A DNA stretch of 64,000 nucleotides, taken from Varanus komodoensis. Taxonomy: Eukaryota > Chordata > Lepidosauria > Squamata > Varanidae. The notes under the pieces are model-generated. The model was given only the letters and a program-made list of their open reading frames with translations. It did not search any database and had not been told where the DNA came from. Of the stretch, positions 23,281 to 34,079 are shown piece after piece. The translations under genes were made by a program, and so were the position numbers. Position 1 is the first letter of the stretch, and each line of letters starts with the position of its first letter. Location: positions 94,165,136-94,229,135 of the forward strand of contig NW_025335268.1 in NCBI RefSeq assembly GCF_004798865.1, in the 5' to 3' direction.

Positions 23281-24010
23281 CAGAGGTGTCCCGCCGCCTG
23301 AGCCTGCCCCTGTTTGCCGATAGCGCTGCGCCCGCGCGTCGGCTAGGAAAGGCGCACGGCTGCTCCCCGGGGGGGCTGCTCCTTGCCAAGCGCTGGCCCG
23401 AGAATGAGTTCTCTCCCAGCCTTGCCGTTTGCAGGGGCTTTTGGAGGTGTGGTTGGAAAGCTGGAACGCATACCGCTTTTAAGATCGTTATTATCACTTT
23501 AACCAGTTGCAGGCGAGAGGGATTCTTGCCTGGTCTGAGCGAGGCTCGGGTTTCCCTCCTCGCCTCTGCGCCGCGCTGGAGGAAGCGATGGCGCTGCCGC
23601 TCTTGCAGCAGCAGTTATATTAATGGTTATCGTCCTGAGCAGCCCATTAGCTTTTTCTGCTGCCCCACGGCCCCCTCTGGTTTGAGCACGGCCTTGTTGT
23701 CCCAGCCGCGCTGCGCACTGTTTAGACAAGGGATTAAGGTAATGGATGGCGCCGGGATCCATGCGAACGAGGGGGGAGCCGAGCAGGAAGCCCGTTCTCT
23801 GAAGATGGTATCAGGCTCTTCGTGGGCCCTAATAGCTCCACCGGCCCCGCGGGCAGGGGCGAGACCTGTCTCGGCCGCCGCGTTCTGCCACTAATGGCCC
23901 CGAGCGCAGGCCCCGCTCGCAAACAAGCGAGCGCACCTAATGCCCAGCGCAGCCGCTTTGATCTGCTCCGGGAGACCTCGGCGGCTCGGTGAGGGTGCCG
24001 GGACAGCTCG
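23280..24010. other. Orphan CpG island 2 upstream of NKX2-3
   Basis: A second CpG-dense block, about 0.7 kb, with homeodomain-type ATTA cores near 23618 and 23645 and 'gggattaaggtaatgg' near 23731. No coding potential recognised. A candidate NKX2-3 enhancer or developmental CpG island; inference only. Confidence 0.5.
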
Positions 24011-25700
24011 CTGGGTGGCCCTAGATAAGCCATGATTTCCTCAGCCCCCGTCCGTAATCTGCGAATAGAAGGCTCACAGCCTCGCCTGCCTTGCAGGACT
24101 GTAGTGAGGATGGTCCCTAAGTTCCTTCCAGGAATGGCGATCCCCTGGGAAGCCAAGATCCCCTTAAATCGACATGATTTCCGTTAAAGTCACCTCGAAA
24201 TTCCCACAAAGGCTGCTAAAGGATCGACAGATTCTTGGCTGATTTTCTGTGTACTTTCGCAGTGATTTAATCTATCGATGAAATCTGCCTAAGGAGGCAC
24301 ATCATAACAGGAGGTACTTCTCGAGAAAAAGGTACTTTTTAAAAGCTTTTTAGAAGAAAAAGCAGATTCCTCCCCATTCTTGGAAAATGACTTCTATTGT
24401 CTGCGATTTTCATTCAGTGCTTAAATGAATAAATTAACAAAAATGCGACGTTGAGCAACTGAGCATCCTTTTAGTTAATCAAAAGCGTTTAGCATTCCAT
24501 GCACCTGACAAATGGTTCAACATTCAGAGTCAGGCCAATGGGGAGGCATGCAAGTCAAATAAATACATAAATTAGAAATAATAACCACAGCTACCCATAG
24601 CCGACCAATAATGGGAATTGGGGCTTTGCCCATATTCGGAAGGATGAGAAAATCAGCTCAGCGCAGCCAGATCCTATGGCTCGGCGGCTGGGAAGTAAGT
24701 CCCAGCTGGACTTTAACATTCAGGTCAGCTGAGAGCGGATCGCAGCCTCCACTTTGGATCTTGCACCGAGCTGACAGTAAGTCTCAGTGAACTCGTTAGG
24801 GCTTGCTTCTGAGTAAACGAGCCTAGGATTGAGCTGCACTGCGCCCCAGATGGGGGTGGGAGGAGGAAATGGAAAGCGGGTCGGGTCGTCAGGCTAGGTC
24901 GGGCTGCTCGGACCCTTCCTTCACACAGTCTCCGTGCCACGCACCTTCTGCAACGGCGCCTTCTCTCAAGATATTTACTTATTTAAAGTTTTTCTATGCC
25001 ATCCCATTACTAAAAAAAAGTATCTGGACGGCTTACAGGACATATCCCCTTTATCATCCATCCGCAGGTTGTGTTGTTACTGTTCATTATTGTATTGCTG
25101 CTATTTTAATTGGATAATATTTGTGTTTCTCATATGGGCTGTGAACTGCTGTGAACACATAAAATTATAAAAGTATATATAGACTCTAAACGTGCCACAC
25201 AGAGACTTTGACTAAATTAGGTCATAATAGCATGTTCAGAAAAGAAAAGGTCATACAACTCCCAGCATCCCCCTAGCAGTAAGCTGAGGAACGCTGGGAA
25301 TTGTCCGACTTCTTTCCCTCCAAACGTGCTTAGGACTGTGCTCTTCGCACGGTTGTGATGCTTGCATGTGACCTGGTGTTTGTGCGAGACGGTGTTCCAA
25401 GGTCTTCCGACGAAATCAGTGCTGCTAACTAAACAATGAATGTCGTTGAGAGCTGGGGGATGAAACCCACTAGATTTCTCCAGAAAAAAGATGCTGACTC
25501 CAGTACCATGCCTTTCGCGGCCTCTCCCCTCTCCAGGAATTTGTGTGCACGTGTGAATGCCACGCTCGAAGTCAAAGACTGCTAATTTTAAATGAAAGTA
25601 CGTGCAGGCCAGTGGCTTCCGCCCCGTGATTTTTCAGCCAGCCCTGCTGATCTTGGAAACGAAAGCCAAGCGAGAACCATTTGGCGAGCTGGCTTTCCCC
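24010..25700. other. Intergenic DNA between CpG islands
   Basis: AT-rich in 24.2-24.6 kb, with foldback repeat pieces at 24675-24850 ('agtaagtcccagctgg', 'gcttgcttctgagtaaac') and a small near-palindrome at 25256-25306 ('acaactcccagca' facing 'gctgggaattgt'). A LINE-tail-like piece is at about 24970-25040. No gene seen. Confidence 0.5.
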
Positions 25701-27000
25701 ACCCCATTTTTAGGTCAAAGCCTCGCGCTTGGGTCCATTTTCGTGTGGCTGGGCTCGCTTTGTTGACCGCCAGCGTCTCCGTTCGCCTAAAAGGCTTGCG
25801 TCTCCAGGGGGCCCTCGCGATCGATCCCGCATCCCTGGAGCGCCTAAGCCAGGCCGTCTAGGCGCAGCCCCACTTTGGGCTTGGGCTTGGGCTTGGGCTT
25901 GGCTTAAGGGCTCCTTCCCAAGTGGCCTGCAGCCACTGCCGCTCCTTCACCCAGAGAAGCAGCGGGCTTCTCCAAAACTCTCTCACCCGCCCAGTCGGGA
26001 AGACCTTGGCCGAGGGATCCAGCCAAGGCGAAGGACGTCCAGACGTTCCCTCCATGGATTTCATTTCGCGGAAATGAAGCTTCCCGCCCGGGAAGCGAGG
26101 GGGGAGTGCAGCGCGCCTCGCCTCGGCCTCTTGACTCGGAAGGGCGTTTCTCCCAGGTAAGCTGCGCAGAGGATCTCATCCTAAAGGCCTTCCCCGAGGC
26201 TGGATCGTGCCCTCTCTGTCTGCCCCGGCGTGGCAGCCTCCAACTGCCCCTGGCCCAGCCGCCTGCCAGGGCGCCCCTCGGGGCGAGCGTAGAGCCGGGC
26301 ACATCTCGTCGTTCCCTCCGGGTGGGGGATGCCCCGACCGGCTCGCCCCCTTGACCGTCGGAGGCTCCAGGACCGGGCGTCGGTCGGGGCTCGGTGGCTC
26401 TCCCTCCTCCTCTTCTCCTGCAGCTCTGCTCCGTATTTACACAGTGCCTGCCCTTGTGTAAACTCGGCCCGGCCGTGGTTATTCTCAGGCCCGTCTGTTT
26501 GTCGTTGGCTGTCAGCAGCGCCCGATGAAAAACGGCCCTTCCCGGCACTCCGCCGGCGCTGATTTATGTGGGAACCGCACGGAGGGAATGCGGAGCTGCC
26601 GGGCGGACGCGCCCGCCGGGGCAGAAGTGCCCGTGCAAAGCCGCGGAGGGTGCCCCCCGGCCCCGGGGCAGCTCTTGGGCGAGGAGGCTCCCATCCCCGA
26701 AACATCGCGCCGAGAGGGCGCGAAGTGCAGGCGCAGTCCCACGCACCCCCCGGGCGGCCACTTGCCGGCTCTTCACCGCGCCTACCTCGCAGGGTGCGTG
26801 TAATGCTAGCGGGTGGCCGGTAAGATGGTGGCGCAGGGGCACCGAGGCCTCCCAGCCTCCGTTGGAGGCCCCCTCGAGCAGCAGCGGGCAACCTGGTGCT
26901 GCCCAGACGCTTTGGACCTCCCGCCAGCCCCAGCCAGCAGAGGTCAGGATCAGGGGTTGCCACGGGAGATATTCGCAGGAAGGTCTGGAGAGCAGCAGGT
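25700..27000. other. Orphan CpG island 3 upstream of NKX2-3
   Basis: A third CpG-dense block of about 1.3 kb. Frames up to 260 residues occur on both strands but are arginine/proline/glycine-rich and overlap each other, which is expected by chance in GC-rich DNA. A family A foldback repeat overlaps its right edge (27.03-27.12 kb). Confidence 0.55.
25875..25905. repeat. TTGGGC hexanucleotide microsatellite
   Basis: About five units of TTGGGC. The unit is not the vertebrate telomere repeat TTAGGG. Confidence 0.85.
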
Positions 27001-27164
27001 TGTCTGCCTCTGCTCTGGTGCCTTCCTGCGCCAGAGACCCTCCAGATGTCACCGATGGACCACTGGCTCAGGAGTCAGTCCAACAACATCTGGAGGGCCA
27101 CAGCTGCCGCACACTGCAGGCAAAAGGCCCCAACTCTAAGGGTAAAAACTATTTTGGCTGATTT

Positions 27165-27330
27165 ATTATATTTTAATCCCACCTTTTGTGTTTCTCGCTT
27201 TTATCCAAAAGATTTGGATAGCTGTCTCCGTGTCATCATTTTAAACACACAGACCCACTCTTTTGTCCTCATAACAATCCTGTGCGAAGGTGTGGTTCAG
27301 AAATGGACACTGGAGATTGAACAGAAAGCT
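27165..27330 (-). repeat. SINE or LINE-tail repeat, antisense
   Basis: 'tttaatcccaccttttgtg' and 'gtcctcataacaatcctgtg' followed by 'gaaggtgtggttcag' are the reverse complement of the common squamate 3' segment 'cctcacagggttgttgtgagg'. Family not settled. Confidence 0.5.
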
Positions 27331-27397
27331 GCCCTATCCAGGCTGATATGCTAATTATTACTTCACACTTATTCTTAGCTTAGGATCTTTTCACATC

Positions 27398-27426
27398 TTA
27401 AAAGCTCTCTCTCTCTCTCTCTTTCT
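27398..27426. repeat. (CT)n microsatellite
   Basis: About 12 CT units followed by TTTCTTTC. Confidence 0.9.
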
Positions 27427-28250
27427 TTCAACTAAGAACAATAAAATTAACACAATAACAACAATTGTGACAAACATCACTGACCAAACAACACGTCAAC
27501 ATCAGCGCTAACTCCAGCAGGACCGACAACTCTAATTACTTAATGTAAGACCATTGATTCATTCAGGTTGCCTCACTTCCCTTCCAGAACTGCATCGACT
27601 CTTGTGGTGGTTCACACCCTTTTCCTTTTATTAAAACGTATTCAATAAAAGATTTCCAAATATTTTCAAATTTCTTTTCACTTGTCAAACCTTTGTTCCA
27701 TTTAATATCACAAGTTAACTGATCATTAATAGCTATATTCTAGACTTATACCAGTCAACTATATATTCACCTTTTGTTTTCCAATTCCTTGCTATTATTA
27801 ATCTTCAAAACTCTTAAAATACCTTTGACGTTCTTTTCAAACGCTGGTACAGATGTGAATGTCAGTATAAAATCTGCACTCACATTTGTCCATTTCTTGC
27901 CATTTCAAGTCTGCCACTATTCCTGCATTGTCAGTGAAAATGTTCTTAAATCGTTTTGAAGGTCCTTCATCAGAATATCATATAGAACATAGATTGAAAT
28001 GAACATGTCTCTATAGTTCTAATTTAATTAAATACATTTATAAACCATTTTACCCAAAGCTTCTATGCAGGTAACAAATAAATGAATAAAACAAGCAAAC
28101 AATAGGTTTTGTGAAGAACATTCATATTTGTGACCAATATAGCAGGCAGGAATCAAAGATGCTTTCAATGCTAGTGGGAGCAATTATATAGCCAGAAGCT
28201 ATATAAATTCCAGACCAAACATGTGCAAGTTTTACACAGAAGTGTCACTG
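27420..28250. other. AT-rich intergenic stretch, possible old LINE 3' UTR
   Basis: Very AT-rich with many short motifs typical of degraded LINE tails, but no diagnostic reverse-transcriptase frame. Similar in texture to 45430-45730. No gene seen. Confidence 0.35.
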
Positions 28251-28276
28251 TGTTTGATCAAGCCAAGTCCCAGGTC

Positions 28277-28360
28277 AATGGCTGCAATTCTATGCATACT
28301 GAGTCGAAGCCCCACTGAACATGGGAAGATTTGCTGTTCAGTAAACTTGTACAGAATTAT
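28277..28360. repeat. Foldback repeat (family B)
   Basis: 'gctgcaattctatgcatac' and 'gaagccccactgaaca' followed by 'gttcagtaaacttgtacag' match the squamate palindromic repeat whose consensus reads roughly 'gtaagtcccattgagttca' and 'aggattgcagcc'. Confidence 0.5.
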
Positions 28361-29139
28361 GCTCCACCAAGCATGCTAGTATCAATCCTAATGGGATTAA
28401 TTTTATCGGATAATAAATATTTACTTGCAGCAGATCCACATCTTTCCCCCAGCTAGCATCTTTGCAGAGATCAGATATTGTCACTGCAAGACTGAACACC
28501 ATTCCCAAACCAGTCCACATTGCACAGGATCTTATGTGGAAAGAAACAGGTAGCTGCATGTCATGGATACCTGCAGCTGTGATCCCCAGTACAGCGCCCA
28601 TGGCTGCCATGCCAGAAAGGCCTCTGGCTTCCCTAATTGGGGGCAACTGGTCTCTGAGATCGAAAGGGATTTCTTGGCAGTCACAAAATCTTGTGGAGTG
28701 CTGTGGCAGCTGTGAGAAGGATGCCAGGTCATTTCATGGTGGCCATGAGATTCATGAGATGCTGCTATGTCAGGGGAGAGGGGGAAAGGAAAAACAGGAG
28801 GGGACCTCCACAGTTTGGCATCTAGCCACATGCCCTAGCAGTCGTTTGTGGCTATGGTCAAAACCCCATTCGCTGAACCTGCACAAGGAAGGGTACCTGT
28901 GCCATTTGTTTTTGTCATTTGACCTTCTATATTTTTCTTTCAGAAGCATGTGAGGAGCAGCTTTCCCCCCTTCTGCTACAGGAGCCATCTCTAATTGCAA
29001 TAGCACCACACATTTGTAGGGTCCAAGTTGGGGGTGGGGGGGGGCTGTGAAGCGGATGCTTCTACTCAGCATGTTCATGAGTCCATTAGCATTTTAAAAG
29101 GTGTCCCTGATCTCATAACAGCAATCTCCAAGTTGCTCA

Positions 29140-29197
29140 GGGTCACATCAAGATCAAGGGTCACATCAAGGCTTGATGTGCTCAGGGTCACATCAAG
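29140..29197. repeat. Three copies of GGGTCACATCAAG
   Basis: Exact 13-mers at 29140-29152, 29158-29170 and 29185-29197. A 9-bp perfect palindrome (arms 29162-29170 and 29172-29180) lies between the second and third. Confidence 0.8.
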
Positions 29198-29304
29198 GCT
29201 CTTCCCATGCCTTGATCCTGTTCATAATAGTTTGCCTGATCTGCATGCGAATTGAAGTTCTGGAAAATCAGAAGGCTACTGAAATGTATCGATAGTGCTC
29301 AGAC

Positions 29305-29693
29305 CAGGGGTGGTGCCAGGCACCGAAAGGCTTTGGGGCCAGGCTCACAGAATTAAAAAAAAAAAAAAAATGCACACATTTGCATCTGTTAATTTACATA
29401 TGCTCCGAAGTGTCTCTCTGTATGCATCATGATCCTGACTCCTTGGGACACCCCTGTTTGTAAAAGGGGATGCATAGACAGGAAAAGGCACTTGATTTCA
29501 AGGGGGGAAACCTGAGGCAGAAACACCTGGGGACTGCTGGAGAAGCAGCACTCCTAGACTTTTCTATGCCTACTGCTCCTGGGGCACAGACGCACCAGAT
29601 CATCAGGGTCCTGAACCTTTATTTCAGCAGGTAGCCATGGACAGCAGGCTGGTGGGACAGAGGGCTACCCAAAGATTTGCGGCCCCAGCCCTG
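29305..29693. repeat. Unclassified dispersed repeat, copy 2, hAT-like ends
   Basis: Homologous in order to 10250-10570. The ends CAGGGGTGGTGCC (29305) and, inverted, CAGGGCTGGGGCC (29693) look like short hAT-type terminal inverted repeats, but the flanking 8-mers do not match, so the boundaries are uncertain. An A-run lies at about 29354-29371. Confidence 0.4.
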
Positions 29694-30509
29694 GCAGGCC
29701 ACCAACCAAACTGGTTGAGGATGCTGGGAATTGCAGTCCAGAAAATTTGGAGGGCCCTGGGTTGTTTAGAGGTACACTAGAGAAACCACCCAACTTTTCT
29801 GGTCACTGCAGTCTTCTAGGAAATGCTAGAAATGTACAGGGAGAGAAGTGGATGAGCTCATTTGAAAGTAAGCCCCAGCCTTTTAAAGACCTTGGGATAA
29901 GCAGCACTCGCCACATGCCCAAGCCTGCCTCCCCCCCATCCCCCCATGATCCTTGCTCGCATTTTGAAGGAACGGCCTTTCTCTGGAGTTACAGTCCAAG
30001 TTCCTACCAAAACCAGCTGTGCTGGGAGAAGAAGCCCACTTTCTGATTTATATTAAATTCTCTCTCTCTAATTTGTTCAGAAGAGTTATTTAATAAATAA
30101 AGATGATTTTGATTTGTATACAAAGAAATGTGTCTACACGGGATGATTAGCATAATCTTCCATCTTTCTGTGGGAGCTCAGATACAATGAATTTATTTGG
30201 AACAATGAACCTGGACTCGAATAGTTTCCTCTGCTTTATGTTGGCTCCTGGGGAATTGAAAAATTTAGCCATATTATAGAACAATAAACCTTAATTTGCT
30301 TGAACATTTCATTGCTGGAATAATTTCACTGTTCCTGGGAATGAGATCCATTTTGGGGGTGAAAATTTTGATCAAAGCAGCTTGGTCTTCTGCTTCCAGG
30401 GATGTAATTTCTGTGGTGTTAATATTCTTCCTACAACATCTGTCTCAGCCATACCCCACTGTTGATTCTGGCCTCTGACTCCCACCACCACTTTCACTTC
30501 CAGTGCAAC

Positions 30510-30590
30510 CCTGTATTTGTTCACTCAAAAGTAAGCCCTATTGAGTTCAATGGAGCTTGTTCCCAGGACAGCAGCTGTAGCATTGAAGCC
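30510..30590. repeat. Foldback repeat (family B)
   Basis: 'aaaagtaagccctattgagt' followed by 'tcaatggagcttgttccca' is a clear half of the family B palindrome. Confidence 0.65.
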
Positions 30591-30599
30591 TAAATGTCT

Positions 30600-31960
30600 T
30601 TGATAAAGAAGTCACAAGGCTGCAAATACTGAACTGAAGTTTCTCAAGTCTCGAAGTTCTGCTGGGTTATTGTTCAGAGAGATGAAGAGCTGAATGCTTA
30701 GCCTGAGCTGGTTGGTGAGAACTCAAGTCCAGGATCAAGAAGTATCAGAGAGCAAGACTTTGATAATCAGAGAGCAAGGTGTGCTTGGTGCTGCAAGTTG
30801 GGCAAACTAAAGGCTGGGCTGAAGACAGGTATAGGTTTCCATCCTGCACATGTATGTGCATGAGCGCACACACAATTATCTTCTCCTTGGTCTTCTGCTC
30901 AGGTAAACCTTGAGAACAGTCTAGTTGCCTTCTTTATACCCTCAGGACACCTATGGATGCTTAAGAAGAGTGACTGTAATTCCCAAAAAAGCACAAGTCA
31001 GATTTAAAAAATATATTTTTGTATGAAAACACAGTGCCAAATACGACTTGGCTTCTGGGCCACATTTAGGTACAAGCATGCTCTCCTGTGTGTCCCCATA
31101 CAGAAACATATATGTATCTATATGCATATACACAAATTCATATATTCTTACACATAGCAATCAATTTTTCCTCCCTCTGCCTCATTCAGAGTTGTGCAAG
31201 GCAAACCCTCACCCCATCCCCCAGGTTCTTCCTGGTTCCCTACAGAGCTTTCCCTTTCTCAGGAAACCCTTCTGATTGACAGAGCAATTTTACACATATT
31301 TACTCAGAAGTAAGTTCCACTGTGTTCAATAGGTGAGTGTATACGCAAACAAGGATGACCAGGTGACACAGATGAATGGAACAGGTAAGAAAGAGGTGGA
31401 GATATGAACCAGGGCTGCCTCAGACTGGAAGTAAGATAGGATACAGCTCTGCAAGAACAAGTATTGCAGGCAGATCAAATTTCATTCCCTCTGCTCTCCC
31501 CATGCTTACTCCAAAAATTTGAGGGACCCTTTGCTTTTGGAGTCCATGCAGTGGGCTGCTGAGGAAGAGACAAAGAAAGTCGACTTCTGTTAAGCAGGCA
31601 AAAGTCTGTATGCATAATATTGGATTTAAGCCATTCTCCCTGCATTTTAAGTTATGTCTTAAAAGGACCTTAATCCTTGAAATAGGGTATTTTATTACTG
31701 GTTCATAAGCAATATTTATTATTGTTCCCATTGCTGCAAATGTAAAGTCTAAAATCAATCCATTAGAAAATATTTCCCCCGATTTTTCTAAATTGAGCTT
31801 TGTGTTTCTAGGAAGTATTATGCAGAGGTGACCAACTATACAGTTGCAAATGCACTGAAATGCCTGACTTTTTGTATCTTCTTTATATTTCCTGAGTCGT
31901 CAATCAAGTGCAGGCAGATCAGCCAATCAGCTGCCAATGGCCACTGTTGTCTTTGTCACT
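30600..31960. other. Intergenic DNA, no gene seen
   Basis: Apart from the family B fragment at 31.3 kb I see no recognisable element or gene. Confidence 0.4.
31280..31340. repeat. Foldback repeat fragment (family B)
   Basis: 'actcagaagtaagttccact' followed by 'gtgttcaataggtgag'. Confidence 0.55.
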
Positions 31961-31970
31961 GTTGTGGTGG

Positions 31971-32013
<43 letters not shown>
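31971..32013. repeat. (CAT)n trinucleotide microsatellite
   Basis: About 14 CAT units. On the minus strand this gives a spurious run of aspartates; no gene is implied. Confidence 0.9.
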
Positions 32014-32014
<1 letters not shown>

Positions 32015-32130
32015 TCTCCTTTCCCTCAAGAAGCTCAGAGTGACAAACACTGTCCATTCCTCCTCTTTTATCATGGCAATAACCATGTAGGGTTGGTTTA
32101 GGCTGAGAGATAGCAAGCTGGTTCACATGG
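32014..32130 (-). repeat. SINE or LINE-tail repeat, antisense
   Basis: 'ctccctttccctcaagaagctc'-like start, then 'catggcaataaccatgtagg' and 'ttaggctgagagatagcaag', matching the segment next to squamate SINE 3' ends ('aggttaggctgagagatag'). Confidence 0.45.
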
Positions 32131-33240
32131 CACGGTCAGGTCACCTCCTCAACCCTCAATGTCCAGTTTTGTATGGAACACTGTAACGCCCAATTATCCA
32201 GACTGGAGGCTGCATATTGAAAATGGTGGCTGAACATTCCAGCATTTACCATTCCTCTTCTCATACTTCCTACACTCACCTTCAAACCAGGATGTGTTTC
32301 TGGGATCTGAAAGGTATGTACCAATTCTACACATTTCTACCTTCCCTCTAGAATAGCATAAATCTTCATCTTGACTCCCTGTCCCCCAGTAGTCCAACCC
32401 AGATAAAATAAAGTAGAAACTTGTTTCCAAGCACTCTGCTAACAAAACATAAGCGGGAGGGAGAAAGTAAGGGGGAGCGGCTTTATGCAAAGAAGCTCTC
32501 CCAGCTTTTCACTTCAAGAACCTAGCAGTAAATAAGTGTCATCAACCCATCAGTAGTGCAATAGTTCCTCATCTGCCAGTTGAAGTAGGAAGTTTGCAAG
32601 AAATAATGCAACCCGGATTGAATCCAATTTCTTTTTGCTGGCTGGAGATGTCTTTACTAGGTTACTTTTTAGGAAATCTGTAAGAGGTTTTATGGTAGGA
32701 AACTTCCAATGAGCTCATGCTAGCAATGCTGAGCAAAGCCGATGTGGAGAGACTGTGTTCAAAATCACGTTGCAGGAGTGTGAAAAGGTCATTTTGTCAC
32801 TGAGTCAAAGCAGCATAGGAAATGTCTCCACCAAGGAACCACGGCGGGCTGATTTTATATGGAATATTCTGTGCCAGTTGTATATCCAAGGTGCACTGAG
32901 CCTCTGAGTTACAAGCCATTAAAATACAGTTAAACTGTTTCTCTGAAATTGTATTGCTTATAAATCACATTTTAACAGCCTGCTAGATCACAGATCTCCA
33001 GCAGCTGAGGCCCAGCTCCCAGAAAACACCCTACACAGAGGAATTCAGCAGCTGTTCCTCAGTGGTTACCCACCACCTCTCTGCCTTGGCTATGGGGTTG
33101 AATTTGGGAGGGCTCTGACAGATGGATGAAGTCCGTGATCCACAAAGTCCAGACATCTTTTTATTTCTCATCTGCTATTGCTAAGAGGTCTGTCACTCCG
33201 AATAGTTAAAACAGTACTTAATAAATGATAAATCTTAAGA
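32130..33240. other. Intergenic DNA, no gene seen
   Basis: No clear element or gene. AT-rich, with moderately complex sequence at 32.57-32.96 kb. Confidence 0.4.
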
Positions 33241-33242
33241 AG

Positions 33243-33545
33243 TTCATAAGAACATAAGGAGAGCTATTCTGGATCAGACCAAAAGCCTGTCTAATGCAGT
33301 GTTCTGACCTCACAGTGTCCAACCAGCTGCCTGTGAGAAGACAAAACAGGATGCGGCTTCAGCGGTGCCCAGCTGCTCAAGCTCCCCATGCTCAGTGCCT
33401 CTGCTACAGGAGGCAGCATGGAGACGCCATGACTAGCAGCCAGTGACAAGCTTCTCCTCCAGGAATTAGTCTTATCTGCCTTCCAAGCCATCCAGTCCTC
33501 AGCCTGAAATACGTCTTGTGATGGGCTCCTTCCAAATCACGAGAA
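33243..33545 (-). mobile_element. CR1-type LINE 3' end, antisense
   Basis: 'gaacataaggagagctattc', 'ggatcagaccaaaagcctg' and 'cacagtgtccaaccagctgc' are the reverse complement of the CR1 3' UTR that also ends the copy at 5.6 kb. Only the 3' UTR and its edge remain. Confidence 0.75.
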
Positions 33546-33559
33546 ATATTAGTTCCCCG

Positions 33560-34078
33560 ATACTCTGCACTAGCTGGACCTCACCTGGAATACTGTGTCA
33601 AGTTCTGGGCACCAAGATTTAAGAAAGAAGCAGAAAAATTAGAAAGGGTCCAGAGGAGGGCAACAGAAATGATCCAGAGCTTGAAAATACTGCCCTGTGA
33701 GAAGAGACTGTGAGAACTGGCCATGTTCAGCCTTGAGAAGAGAAGAGTGAGGGGGGATGTGATATCCCTCTATAGGGAATATCAAAGGCTGTCACAAAGA
33801 GGAAGGTCAAGATATCTTCTCCCAGTACCATACCAGAGTAGGAATAATCAACTTGTGACAGCCCAGATTCAGGCTAGAGATCAAGAAAAGCTTCCTCACT
33901 GTCAGAGCAATACAACAGTGGAGCCAGCTGCCTAGAGAGGTGGTGGGCTCTCCCACACTACAGAAAATGAACAGTCATCTGAGTGGGATGCTGTAAATTG
34001 GAGTCCTGCAATGGCAGGGGGTGGGACCTCAGTGGCCTTCATGGCCCCTTCCAACTCCACTATTCTATGATTCTACAG
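33560..34078 (+). mobile_element. CR1 LINE, 3' end, sense
   Basis: Encodes the C-terminal end of CR1 reverse transcriptase: [15 protein letters not shown], then [15 protein letters not shown] and FSLEKRRVRGDV, followed by the CR1 3' UTR ending 'ccttccaactccactattct' and 'atgattct', the classic CR1 terminus. 5'-truncated; frame interrupted. A different CR1 lineage from the antisense copy directly before it. Confidence 0.85.
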
Positions 34079-34079
34079 C

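Noticed and set aside
25875-25905. Telomere-like repeat
   Set aside because: The unit is TTGGGC, not TTAGGG, and it lies inside a CpG island.
26181-26963. Minus-strand 260-residue frame in CpG block 3
   Set aside because: No motif and several competing frames on both strands.
28338-28646. Minus-strand 102-residue hydrophobic frame
   Set aside because: It has two stretches that could be membrane segments, but no known family, no CpG promoter and no splice context; chance is the simpler reading.
31919-32116. Poly-aspartate or poly-histidine frames
   Set aside because: They are readings of the (CAT)n microsatellite.
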